Positions 1-6,277 of a stretch of DNA of 21,300 bases are shown in pieces. The stretch is from Patescibacteria group bacterium (lineage in GTDB: Bacteria; Patescibacteriota; Microgenomatia; Daviesbacterales; UBA10151). The stretch is from NCBI GenBank assembly GCA_018816815.1, contig JAHIVD010000067.1:1-21300 (forward strand), read 5' to 3'. The notes below the pieces were generated by a model. The model did not search any database. It was given only the letters and a program-made list of their open reading frames with translations, and was not told the origin of the DNA. Both the position numbers and the translations under genes were made by a program. Position 1 is the first letter of the stretch, and the number at the start of each line of letters is the position of its first letter.

Positions 1-73
1 AAGAAGGGCTGGTATTTAATTACTATCTTGATTCTAGACAAACTATAGTAATAGATGGTAAAATAATTAGAAT

Positions 74-1258
74 ATGGCAGATCAGAAAAAATTTGATAGA
101 AGTAAACCGCACGTTAATGTCGGCACCATGGGTCATGTTGATCATGGTAAAACAACCTTAACTGCTGCAATTACCAAAGTTTTGGCCAGCAAAGGCTTGG
201 CTGAAGCCCGTTCTGTTGATCAGATCGATAACGCTCCGGAAGAAAAAGCCCGTGGTATTACCATTAATATTTCCCATCAGGAATACGAAACTGAAAAAAG
301 GCATTATGCTCATATAGACATGCCTGGTCACGCAGATTACATCAAAAACATGATTACTGGCGCCGCACAAACAGATGGTGCTATTTTAGTTGTTTCCGCA
401 CCAGATGGCCCAATGCCTCAAACAAGGGAGCATCTTTTACTGGCAAGACAAGTAGGAGTTCCAGCAATTGTAGTTTATCTTAATAAATGCGATATGGTTG
501 ATGATCCAGAGCTTTTGGATTTGGTAGAAGAAGAAATCCGTGATCTTTTAAAGAAATATGAATATGATTCTGAATCTCCAATAGTTCGCGGTAGCGCTAA
601 AAAAGCTTTGGAAGATGATGCTGAGGCAGTAAAATCTATTGAGGAATTGATGGTTAAAGTTGATGAATGGATTCCGGTTCCTACCAGAGATACTGATAAG
701 CCATTTTTGATGGCAGTTGAGGATGTTTTCTCAATTAAAGGCAGAGGTACGGTTGTGACTGGAAGGATTGAAAGAGGTAAGATTAAAGTTAATGAAGAAA
801 TCGAAATTGTCGGCATCAGGCCCACAAAGAAAAGTATTGTTACCGGGATTGAGATGTTCCATAAAATGCTGGATGAAGGTCAAGCAGGCGACAATGCTGG
901 AATTTTACTTCGAGGTATTGAAAAAAATGATGTTGAAAGAGGTCAAGTCTTGGCCAAACCAGGCTCAATTACTCCACATTCTGAATTTCAAGCTGAAGTT
1001 TATATCTTGAGCAAAGAAGAAGGCGGCAGACATACTCCTTTTTTCAAAGGCTACAGACCACAATTCTACATTAGAACCACAGATGTGACCGGTGAAGTGA
1101 CTTTACCGGAAGGAGTAGAAATGGCAATGCCTGGTGATACTGTTCATGTTGTTGGTAAGCTTATTACACCTGTTGCCATGGAAGAAGGTTTAAGATTTGC
1201 TGTTCGAGAAGGCGGCAAAACAGTTGGAGCAGGAGTTATTACAAAAATTATTGCTTGA
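74..1258 (+). CDS. tuf: Elongation factor Tu
   Basis: GTPase that carries aminoacyl-tRNA to the ribosomal A site. The 394-residue length is normal for EF-Tu. Visible G-domain motifs: P-loop GHVDHGKT (20-27), switch I RGITI (60-64), DMPGH (82-86) with the catalytic His at 86, and NKCD (137-140). Domains 2 and 3 follow and end in a typical GAGVITKIIA terminus. Most bacteria have DCPGH; here the Cys is Met. The ATG at 74 gives the standard MADQKKFDR-like start, but no Shine-Dalgarno sequence is visible before it. It lies directly upstream of rpsJ, as in the usual str-S10 junction; fusA, rpsG and rpsL would be expected further upstream, outside the window. Identity is certain. Confidence 0.98.
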   Translation: MADQKKFDRSKPHVNVGTMGHVDHGKTTLTAAITKVLASKGLAEARSVDQIDNAPEEKARGITINISHQEYETEKRHYAHIDMPGHADYIKNMITGAAQTDGAILVVSAPDGPMPQTREHLLLARQVGVPAIVVYLNKCDMVDDPELLDLVEEEIRDLLKKYEYDSESPIVRGSAKKALEDDAEAVKSIEELMVKVDEWIPVPTRDTDKPFLMAVEDVFSIKGRGTVVTGRIERGKIKVNEEIEIVGIRPTKKSIVTGIEMFHKMLDEGQAGDNAGILLRGIEKNDVERGQVLAKPGSITPHSEFQAEVYILSKEEGGRHTPFFKGYRPQFYIRTTDVTGEVTLPEGVEMAMPGDTVHVVGKLITPVAMEEGLRFAVREGGKTVGAGVITKIIA

Positions 1259-1368
1259 TTGCACTTTAACAGGAGGGAAACAGATTTAGGTCGCAGTGGA
1301 TGATTTGGCAGGAAAAGCCAGGAAATGGTTTAGATGTCAGATATATGCACTAAATCAGTTTAGAAAAT
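1259..1368 (+). promoter_or_regulatory. Structured tuf-rpsJ spacer with orphan Shine-Dalgarno
   Basis: This 110-base spacer holds a perfect AGGAGGG at 1271-1277 with no usable start codon near it; the rpsJ ATG is about 90 bases further on and has no SD of its own. A 7-base inverted repeat, GATTTAG at 1283-1289 and CTAAATC at 1350-1356, could close a stem around an inner TGGC/GCCA hairpin (1306-1309 / 1317-1320). No U-run follows, so it is not a terminator. An autoregulatory leader or processing site is possible; the role is inference. Confidence 0.35.
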
Positions 1369-1677
1369 ATGCCAAGAGGACGAATCAGAGTAAAACTGAA
1401 AAGTTACGATCATCGGGTGTTAGATAACACTTGCGAATCTCTTTTGGACACAGCCCTCCGAACCGGCGCAAAAATAGTCGGGCCGATTCTTCTTCCTACA
1501 AAAATTGAACGTATTACAGTTTTGACCTCTCCCCATACAGACAAAGACGCAAGAGAAGCTTTTGAAATAAAAACCCACAAAAGAATGATTGATATTGTTG
1601 AGCCTACTCAAAAGACAATTGATTCCTTGATGCATCTTGAAATCCCTGCTGGTGTAGATATTGAAGTTAAGATGTAA
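1369..1677 (+). CDS. rpsJ: 30S ribosomal protein S10 (uS10)
   Basis: Small-subunit head protein that in many bacteria also joins the NusB transcription antitermination complex. At 102 residues it matches the family length. Recognisable features are the N-terminal RIRVKLKSYDHRVLD segment, the SPHTDKDAREAFE loop (about 54-66) and the closing GVDIEVKM. The start follows from this alignment; the upstream bases (tttagaaaat) contain no Shine-Dalgarno motif. It is the first gene of the S10 operon, but here it is separated from rplC by a 195-base gap with a promoter and leader, whereas in most bacteria the two genes are close together. Identity is secure. Confidence 0.97.
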   Translation: MPRGRIRVKLKSYDHRVLDNTCESLLDTALRTGAKIVGPILLPTKIERITVLTSPHTDKDAREAFEIKTHKRMIDIVEPTQKTIDSLMHLEIPAGVDIEVKM

Positions 1678-1692
1678 CAGCTTCGCCTTCTC

Positions 1693-1722
1693 TTGCATTT
1701 AGCCTCGAGGTTGTGTTAAAAT
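1693..1722 (+). promoter_or_regulatory. Putative sigma-70 promoter for rplC onward
   Basis: TTGCAT at 1693-1698 and TAAAAT at 1717-1722 are separated by 18 bases, a reasonable housekeeping-type -35/-10 pair. The predicted start, near 1729, coincides with the first base of an 11-bp hairpin, which would sit at the extreme 5' end of the transcript. The infA promoter candidate at 13829 has the same -10 hexamer in a TGTTAAAAT context. Read by eye only. Confidence 0.5.
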
Positions 1723-1728
1723 TCAATC

Positions 1729-1801
1729 TAACCGATGATTTCATTATCAGGTTAATTAATAATTTAATTAGTTTTCAGTAGATCGTGCGTCCAGAAACGA
1801 T
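1729..1801 (+). promoter_or_regulatory. Structured 5' leader of rplC mRNA
   Basis: Two hairpins are visible. The first runs TAACC GATGAT (1729-1739), loop TTC, ATTATC (1743-1748), bulged A, GGTTA (1750-1754): eleven pairs including one G-U. The second is ATCGT (1782-1786) with ACGAT (1797-1801) around a 10-base loop. Between them is an A/T palindrome, TTAATTAATAATTTAATTA. Together with the terminator-like hairpin just downstream this resembles the leader of an autoregulated ribosomal-protein operon. The E. coli S10 leader, bound by L4, lies upstream of rpsJ instead. Confidence 0.45.
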
Positions 1802-1823
1802 ACGGCGAGTCTAGCGAGATACT

Positions 1824-1860
1824 GAGTGAGCGTTCCAATAAAATGGGCCTCACTCTTTTT
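1824..1860 (+). terminator. Terminator-like attenuator hairpin before rplC
   Basis: GAGTGAG (1824-1830) pairs perfectly with CTCACTC (1849-1855), with a possible inner stem TCCA/TGGG, and is followed at once by TTTTT (1856-1860). This has the form of an intrinsic terminator placed 13 bases before the rplC ATG, so transcription into the S10 operon could be attenuated here. No antiterminator partner was identified with confidence. Confidence 0.5.
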
Positions 1861-1872
1861 AGTGCAAAAATT

Positions 1873-2703
1873 ATGGTAAATACACTTTTAGGTATAAAAA
1901 AGGAAATGACAAGTGTTTATGATTCCCGTGGAAGAAGGGTGGGAGCTACTGTTGTGCAGATTTTACCTAATTTGGTAACTCAAATAAAAACTACTCATGG
2001 TAAAGATGGTTATGATGCAGTCCAATTAGGTTATGGAACCAAAAAATCAGTTAAGAAACCCCAGCTTGGACATGGAAGAAAAGCCGGTATAAAAAAACCA
2101 ATCCGTTGGTTAAGGGAAGTAAGAGTAGCTGGACAAGATTCCCTTACAGACTCAACTGTATCTGCTACAAGTTCGAGCGAGACTTTAAAACCTGGACAAG
2201 AGATAAAACTCAGCCAGGTTTTTTCAATAGGAGATGCAGTAAAAGTAACAGGTGTTTCTAAAGGTAAGGGTTTTCAAGGCGGAATGAGACGTCACGGTTT
2301 TCATGGCGGACCAAGAACTCACGGTCAATCAGATAGAATGCGGGCTCCTGGTGCAATAGGTTCAGGGACTACCCCTGGAAGGGTTTATAAGGGTAAAAAA
2401 ATGGCAGGTCATATGGGTAGCAGCAGAGCAAGTGTTAAAAATTTAGAAATTGTTGGTTTAAATAAAAATGATAATTCATTAGTAATTAAAGGTGCGGTTC
2501 CAGGGTCAGTGAATAATTTAGTTTTGATTACTAAATTGGGAAAAATAAAAGGTTATACTTTGCCGTCGGAAGAGAAATCACCTGAGGAAGAAGAAGTGAA
2601 GATCGAAGCTGGCGAATCCGGGCAAGCTCAAAAAGAGCAAAAAACAGAACAACCAGAGAAACAGTCACAGTCAGAGCCAAAGGAGAAAGAAAATGCCAGT
2701 TAA
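1873..2703 (+). CDS. rplC: 50S ribosomal protein L3 (uL3)
   Basis: Large-subunit protein whose central extension reaches the peptidyl-transferase centre. The ATG at 1873 gives MVNTLLGIKKEMTSVYD, matching the family N-terminus; an in-frame ATG at 1843 lies inside the terminator-like hairpin and is rejected. Conserved core: GKGFQGGMRRHGFHGGPRTHG and GRVYKGKKMAGHMG in the middle of the protein. The predicted protein has 276 residues, longer than the usual 205-220, because of a roughly 45-residue Glu/Lys/Gln-rich C-terminal tail of low complexity. The last codons overlap rplD by 11 bases, and AAAGGAG in that tail serves as the rplD ribosome-binding site. Confidence 0.96.
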   Translation: MVNTLLGIKKEMTSVYDSRGRRVGATVVQILPNLVTQIKTTHGKDGYDAVQLGYGTKKSVKKPQLGHGRKAGIKKPIRWLREVRVAGQDSLTDSTVSATSSSETLKPGQEIKLSQVFSIGDAVKVTGVSKGKGFQGGMRRHGFHGGPRTHGQSDRMRAPGAIGSGTTPGRVYKGKKMAGHMGSSRASVKNLEIVGLNKNDNSLVIKGAVPGSVNNLVLITKLGKIKGYTLPSEEKSPEEEEVKIEAGESGQAQKEQKTEQPEKQSQSEPKEKENAS

Positions 2704-3484
2704 AAAAGCAACGAGTAGCGGAAAGAAAGAAATAAGCAAGAAAGCAACAGATGTTGCGTCATTGCGGGCGACAGCGAAGCAGTCTACTCAGACAAAAAAG
2801 ACTGTTACAAAGCTTTCGGTTTCTCGCAGCGACAAATTAAGTGTTCCGGTTTATTCCTTAACAGGACGGATTTCTGGAACTCTACTGTTGCCAAAGGAAA
2901 TTTTTGGGGTTAATGTTAATAAAACATTATTGTCACAAGCAGTTAGGGTTTATTTAACAAATCAGAAAACCTTATTAGGATCTACCAAGACTCGAGGCGA
3001 GGTTGCAGGTTCAACAGCGAAGATTTATAGACAAAAAGGTACTGGTAGAGCTAGACACGGTGCTATTCGTGCGCCCATTTTTGTGGGTGGTGGAATAGTT
3101 TTTGGTCCTAAGCCTCGTAAGGTACGGCTTAGTTTGCCAAAGAAAATGAAAAAAGCAGCTCTTTTATCTGCTCTTTCAGCTAAGGCGGCTGACAAGAGTA
3201 TAGTAGGCATAACTGGAATTGAAAAAGCATCAGGTAAGACAAAAGAGTTATTTAAAGTTTTAAATAAAATTACTGGAGATAGCAAAGGCAGCAAAAGTGC
3301 TTTGATTGTGATTACGGGAAAAGCAGATAATGTGGTTAGAGCGGTTAGGAATATTCCGGGGATTAGTGTTTTGTCCGTAAATCTGATTAATGCTTACGAA
3401 GTTTTAAAACACGACTTATTAATTTTGAAAAAAGAAGCAGTTCAAGAATTAAGTAAGCCTAAGCAGAGCAAGGAGCAAAAATGA
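2693..3484 (+). CDS. rplD: 50S ribosomal protein L4 (uL4) with long N-terminal extension
   Basis: Large-subunit protein lining the exit tunnel; in some bacteria it represses its own S10 operon. The body from VPVYSLTGRISGTLLLP (about residue 51) is typical L4, with the tunnel loop signature GSTKTRGEVAGSTAKIYRQKGTGRARHG and the FGPKPRK segment. The first 50 residues are extra: Lys/Ser/Thr-rich, with VASLRATAKQS encoded by a REP-like repeat. The ATG at 2693 has an excellent SD (AAAGGAG, 7 bases upstream) and no later in-frame ATG precedes the conserved body, so the extension is probably translated. It overlaps rplC by 11 bases and rplW by 4 bases (ATGA). Confidence 0.95.
   Translation: MPVKKATSSGKKEISKKATDVASLRATAKQSTQTKKTVTKLSVSRSDKLSVPVYSLTGRISGTLLLPKEIFGVNVNKTLLSQAVRVYLTNQKTLLGSTKTRGEVAGSTAKIYRQKGTGRARHGAIRAPIFVGGGIVFGPKPRKVRLSLPKKMKKAALLSALSAKAADKSIVGITGIEKASGKTKELFKVLNKITGDSKGSKSALIVITGKADNVVRAVRNIPGISVLSVNLINAYEVLKHDLLILKKEAVQELSKPKQSKEQK
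2757..2785 (+). repeat. REP-like dispersed repeat embedded in rplD
   Basis: The bases cgtcattgcgggcgacagcg continuing into aagcagtct closely match a short palindromic element that I know from memory to be scattered in many bacterial genomes (core GTCATTGCGAGCG ... GCGAAGCAATCT). The ends ATTGC and GCAGT can pair with one G-U. It lies wholly in the N-terminal extension of L4 and encodes VASLRATAKQS in frame. There is only one copy in this window, so its repeat status rests on recall and needs a genome-wide count. Confidence 0.5.
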
Positions 3485-3909
3485 TTGTTTTAAAACGACC
3501 AATTATTTCTGAAAAATCAATGAAACTTGCCCAAAATGGTCTGTATACATTTGAGGTTTCAAAAAAAGCCACGAAGCCGGTAGTTGCAAAAGAGATATCT
3601 GCGAGATTTAATGTTAAAGTTTTGAAAGTTAGGATAATTAATATTGCCGGGAAAGTAAAAACACAAAGAAGGGTAAAGAAAACTTATACAACCGGAGGAA
3701 TCAAAAAAGCTTTAGTCCAAGTAAAAAAGGGAGACAAAATTGCCTTTTTTGAAACCCCTAAAGAAGGTAGCGTTCTTGTGCCGGCTGAAGGCGAACCTAT
3801 CAAATTAAAGGAGAAAAAAGATATTTTGAGAAGAACTAAAGTTAAGATTGAAAAAACTGCAATTGAGGTAAAACCTACAACGCAAAGAAAGGTGATTACT
3901 GGTAAGTAA
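3481..3909 (+). CDS. rplW: 50S ribosomal protein L23 (uL23)
   Basis: Protein at the exit of the ribosomal tunnel; in bacteria it docks trigger factor and the signal recognition particle. The N-terminal half is typical: LKRPIISEKSMKLAQNGLYTFEV, then KKATKPVVAKEISARFNVKVLKVRIIN. The family is usually about 95-100 residues; this one has 142, the surplus being a basic C-terminal tail after residue 95 (KEKKDILRRTKVKIEK and beyond). The start overlaps the rplD stop as ATGA and is preceded by AAGGAG. The tail lies near the tunnel exit in other structures, so it could alter factor docking; that is inference. Confidence 0.96.
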   Translation: MIVLKRPIISEKSMKLAQNGLYTFEVSKKATKPVVAKEISARFNVKVLKVRIINIAGKVKTQRRVKKTYTTGGIKKALVQVKKGDKIAFFETPKEGSVLVPAEGEPIKLKEKKDILRRTKVKIEKTAIEVKPTTQRKVITGK

Positions 3910-3922
3910 AAATTTAAGAATT

Positions 3923-4687
3923 ATGAATCAAGAATTAAGTACTAAGGTTACAAAAAGACTAAAAACATTGCTAAAAAAACATTCCGGCAGGTCCAAGGGC
4001 GTGTTAACTGTTCGTGGTCAAGGAGGGAGACACAAGAGGTATTACAGGAAAATTGACTTTAAAAGAGATAAATTTGGAGTTTTAGGTGAAGTAATGAGTA
4101 TTGAATACGATCCGAATAGAAATGTAAAAATTGCTTTAATTAAATATACGGACGGAGAATATAGATATATTTTGGCTCCAAAAGGGTTATCTGCGGGCGA
4201 TAAAGTGATAGCTGATGATAAAAGTGAAATAAAAATTGGCAATGCGATGAGACTAAAGAATATAATAACCGGGACATTGGTGCATAATGTTGAACTTGCT
4301 CCTGGTAAAGGCGGACAATTAGGTCGGAGTGCTGGGGTGGCGTTGCAGCTTCTTGCTAAAGAAGGAGGTTTTGCTAACTTGAAGATGCCGTCAGGTGAGG
4401 TTAGAATGGTTTCTTTGCAATCAATGGCTACGATTGGTGCATTAGGTAATGAAGAAGTTAGACAGCGGGTATTGGGTAAAGCAGGTACATCCCGCCACAT
4501 GGGTATTAAACCAACAACCCGGGGTACTGCTCAGGATCCTGATTCTCATCCTCATGGAGGAGGAGAAGGAAGGTCTGGAATTGGACGGAAAAGCCCGATG
4601 ACAAGATATGGCAGGATTGCTGTTGGTAAAACCAGGAATAAGAAGAAGTGGACAAGTAAATATATAATAAAACGCAGAAAAGGATAG
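3923..4687 (+). CDS. rplB: 50S ribosomal protein L2 (uL2), short N-terminus
   Basis: Large-subunit protein needed for subunit association and peptidyl transfer. Landmarks: IDFKRDKFGV, EYDPNRNVKIALI, YILAPKGLSAGD, ELAPGKGGQLGRSAG and the HPHGGGEG loop (209-216) near the peptidyl-transferase centre. At 254 residues it is about 20 shorter than usual: the N-terminal block that normally carries a KPTSPGRR-like motif is missing. The frame upstream of the ATG meets a stop 28 bases earlier with no ATG, GTG or TTG between, so the shortening is real. The ATG follows aatttaagaatt, with no Shine-Dalgarno sequence. Confidence 0.97.
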   Translation: MNQELSTKVTKRLKTLLKKHSGRSKGVLTVRGQGGRHKRYYRKIDFKRDKFGVLGEVMSIEYDPNRNVKIALIKYTDGEYRYILAPKGLSAGDKVIADDKSEIKIGNAMRLKNIITGTLVHNVELAPGKGGQLGRSAGVALQLLAKEGGFANLKMPSGEVRMVSLQSMATIGALGNEEVRQRVLGKAGTSRHMGIKPTTRGTAQDPDSHPHGGGEGRSGIGRKSPMTRYGRIAVGKTRNKKKWTSKYIIKRRKG

Positions 4688-4865
4688 ATTTTATGACTAA
4701 TGATTTAACTGTGAAGGAAAATTATATTAGATTTATGAAGATTTTAAGCAAAGCTTGTAAGTTTTATTTTAAACAGAAGGAGGTAAGACTAGATTTTTCG
4801 TGAGGAAAACAAATAGCAAATAAAAAGTTATTGGTTATCCGGAAAAGTTAAAAACAAAAAATGGC
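4684..4865 (+). repeat. Duplicated intergenic leader, copy A (before rpsS)
   Basis: This copy runs from the rplB stop codon to the first codons of rpsS and is repeated at 15276-15448 before rpsD. The first 57 bases match at 49 positions, then copy A has 9 extra bases (4741-4749), and the last 116 bases (4750-4865) match at 113, with three transitions. Inside are a small reading frame (4693-4803), an orphan AAGGAGG (4777-4783) and a 6-bp hairpin closed by a GTGA tetraloop (4794-4809). No Shine-Dalgarno sequence lies close to the rpsS ATG. No terminal inverted repeats or transposase were seen. Confidence 0.95.
4693..4803 (+). CDS. Small upstream reading frame in leader copy A
   Basis: Thirty-six codons, from MTNDLTVKEN to the ending KQKEVRLDFS and TGA; no family recognised. 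AAAAGGA eight bases before the ATG is a good ribosome-binding site. A paralogous 33-codon frame occupies the same place in copy B, with the same start, frame and stop and a 9-base in-frame length difference. Against a conserved peptide, most substitutions between the copies change the amino acid (9 changing, 2 silent). After the TGA the same frame continues for 15 codons (GKQIANKKLLVIRKS), stops at TAA, and is in frame with rpsS. It could be a regulatory upstream ORF or a decayed gene. Confidence 0.35.
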   Translation: MTNDLTVKENYIRFMKILSKACKFYFKQKEVRLDFS

Positions 4866-5145
4866 TAGATCAGTTAAAAAAGGTCCGTTTATTGATGAAA
4901 AACTAATGAAAAAAGTTAAAGCTCAAAAGGCTGGTGGAGCTAAGAAACCAATTAAAACCTGGGCTAGAAGATCACAGATCCCGCCAGAATTTGTAGGACA
5001 GACCTTTTTAGTTCACCAGGGAAAAAATTTCATAACTGTTTTTGTGTCTGAATCAATGGTAGGACATAGGTTAGGTGAATTTGCGCCAACACGAGTATTT
5101 AGGGGTCATGGAAAGGTGACAGAAAAGAGTAGATCAAAGACATAA
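4861..5145 (+). CDS. rpsS: 30S ribosomal protein S19 (uS19)
   Basis: Small-subunit head protein that contacts S13 and the A-site region. It has 94 residues, the normal size, and begins MARSVKKGPFIDEKLMKK as expected. WARRSQIPPEFVGQTFLVHQGK and the closing GHRLGEFAPTRVFRGHGK are diagnostic. The start codon lies at the exact 3' edge of the duplicated leader element and lacks a nearby Shine-Dalgarno sequence (the preceding bases are ttaaaaacaaaaa). It follows rplB and precedes rplV by 13 bases, the classical S10 operon order. Confidence 0.98.
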   Translation: MARSVKKGPFIDEKLMKKVKAQKAGGAKKPIKTWARRSQIPPEFVGQTFLVHQGKNFITVFVSESMVGHRLGEFAPTRVFRGHGKVTEKSRSKT

Positions 5146-5158
5146 AGGAATAAAAAAT

Positions 5159-5599
5159 ATGCAAACACAAACAATACAAAAATTTTTACATACTGGCCCT
5201 AGAAAGCTTCGTTTGGTTTCGGACATAATCCGTAAAATGGAGCCGTTAAAAGCTTTGGATGTTTTAGAGATTATTCCTAAGGCAGCTGCTAAGGATTTGG
5301 GGAAAGCTTTGAAAGTAGTTTTAGCAAACGCAAAACAGCAGGGTTTGGATATATCAAAACTTACTTTCAAAAAAATCGAAATAAACGAGAGCATGAAAAT
5401 GCGCCGGTTCAGAGCTGGTACAAGAGGAAGAGCTAAGCCGTACAAAAAAAGAATGTCGCATATAAAGATAGTATTAAGCGATGAGTTGGAAAGCAAGAAT
5501 TATTTGACGCCGGTTGCCAAAACACAAGAGAAAGAGAAGAAACAAGTAAAGAAACAGGAAGATCTTGGTAAAAGAAAGGAGAAAAATCTAAAAGCTTGA
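5159..5599 (+). CDS. rplV: 50S ribosomal protein L22 (uL22)
   Basis: Large-subunit protein whose beta-hairpin lines the exit tunnel. Typical features: LHTGPRKLRLVSDIIRKM near the N-terminus, ALDVLEIIPKAAAKDLGKAL, and the hairpin region SMKMRRFRAGTRGRAKPYKKRMSHIKIVL. At 146 residues it is about 35 longer than usual because of a Lys/Glu/Gln-rich C-terminal tail. The final ten codons plus the following spacer belong to a short repeat that recurs at the 3' end of rpsQ in another reading frame. The start is supported by AAAGGA upstream. Confidence 0.97.
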   Translation: MQTQTIQKFLHTGPRKLRLVSDIIRKMEPLKALDVLEIIPKAAAKDLGKALKVVLANAKQQGLDISKLTFKKIEINESMKMRRFRAGTRGRAKPYKKRMSHIKIVLSDELESKNYLTPVAKTQEKEKKQVKKQEDLGKRKEKNLKA

Positions 5600-5630
5600 A
5601 GTTTTAGCTTGAAGTTTTAGCTTGATAATT
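5570..5630 (+). repeat. Short gene-end repeat, copy 1 (rplV-rpsC junction)
   Basis: The 38 bases at 5570-5607 are identical to 7343-7380 at the rpsQ-rplN junction. Here they are followed by a 13-base tandem duplication of cttgaagttttag (5608-5620) and then cttgataatt, which also matches copy 2 apart from its first base. The segment contains AAAGGAG (5575-5581) and a CTAAAA/TTTTAG hairpin. Within rplV it is read as KRKEKNLKA and then TGA. Confidence 0.9.
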
Positions 5631-5634
5631 TTTT

Positions 5635-6276
5635 ATGGGTCAAAAAATACATCCAGTTGGTTTTAGGATGGGTATTGGAGCGACTTGGAAGTCGCGTTGG
5701 TTTGCTCGTGGGGCAAAATACCAACAGTATGTTGCAGAGGATTTGAAAATCCGTGAACTTTTGATGAAGAAATTGCGTTCAGCAGGCATTAGTTCGGTTG
5801 AGATTGAAAGAGCTGTTAATAAACTAAAAATAATAATTTATGTTTCCCGTCCTGGAGTTTTGATTGGACGAAGAGGGAGTGGTTTAACTGAGTTAAAGAA
5901 ATTTTTAATGGTAGAGTTAAAAATCAAGAAAGACAACAGTTTAGAGATTGCACCGATGGAGCTAAAATCAGCAGATTTATCAGCTTATCTTGTTGCTCAA
6001 TCTATAGCTGAACAACTTATCAGAAGAATATCTGCAAAACGAGTAATGAGGCAAGTGATTGAAAGAGTAATGAGAGCTGGTGCTAAAGGTGTTAGGGTTG
6101 TTTTGTCCGGTAGAATAGGTGGCGCAGAAATTGCAAGACGTGAGTGGAGAGCTGCAGGAACTATGCCTTTGCATACTCTTAGAGCAGACATAGATTTTGT
6201 TACATACCCTGCTTTAACAAAGTCAGGATATGTAGGAGTGAAGGTTTGGATCAACAAAGGGGAGGTAGAAATTTAA
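5635..6276 (+). CDS. rpsC: 30S ribosomal protein S3 (uS3)
   Basis: Small-subunit head protein at the mRNA entry channel, with helicase-associated residues in other bacteria. It has 213 residues and starts MGQKIHPVGFRMG. The KH domain GxxG loop is GRRG at 78-81. The C-terminal domain contains AKGVRVVLSGRIGGAEIARREW, and the protein ends in VGVKVWINKGEVEI. The start follows ataattttttATG, without a Shine-Dalgarno sequence; the nearest strong one (AAAGGAG) lies about 53 bases upstream in the repeat. It is separated from rplP by one base. Confidence 0.98.
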   Translation: MGQKIHPVGFRMGIGATWKSRWFARGAKYQQYVAEDLKIRELLMKKLRSAGISSVEIERAVNKLKIIIYVSRPGVLIGRRGSGLTELKKFLMVELKIKKDNSLEIAPMELKSADLSAYLVAQSIAEQLIRRISAKRVMRQVIERVMRAGAKGVRVVLSGRIGGAEIARREWRAAGTMPLHTLRADIDFVTYPALTKSGYVGVKVWINKGEVEI

Positions 6277-6277
6277 T

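Noticed and set aside
35..64. Promoter for tuf from TAGACA and TAAAAT with an 18-base spacer
   Set aside because: The implied start would leave tuf almost leaderless, and the match is weak; tuf is more likely co-transcribed with genes upstream of the window.
158..1010. Minus-strand and alternate-frame open stretches inside tuf and the ribosomal genes
   Set aside because: They overlap fully with conserved genes, have no SD or family resemblance, and are shadows of codon usage on the coding strand.
1300..1353. A 17-codon frame between tuf and rpsJ as a leader peptide
   Set aside because: There is no SD at suitable distance and no second copy or recognisable composition; the frame is short enough to be chance.
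1843..1872. Earlier in-frame ATG for rplC adding ten residues
   Set aside because: It lies within the 3' part of the terminator-like hairpin, has no SD, and the L3 family starts at the ATG at 1873.
4801..4851. Read-through or reassignment of TGA joining the small frame to the next 15 codons
   Set aside because: TGA ends tuf and rplV normally here, so it is not a sense codon; nothing in the sequence shows programmed read-through.
4684..4865. The leader repeat as an insertion sequence or MITE
   Set aside because: No terminal inverted repeats, no target-site duplication and no transposase frame; the ends coincide with a stop and a start codon instead.
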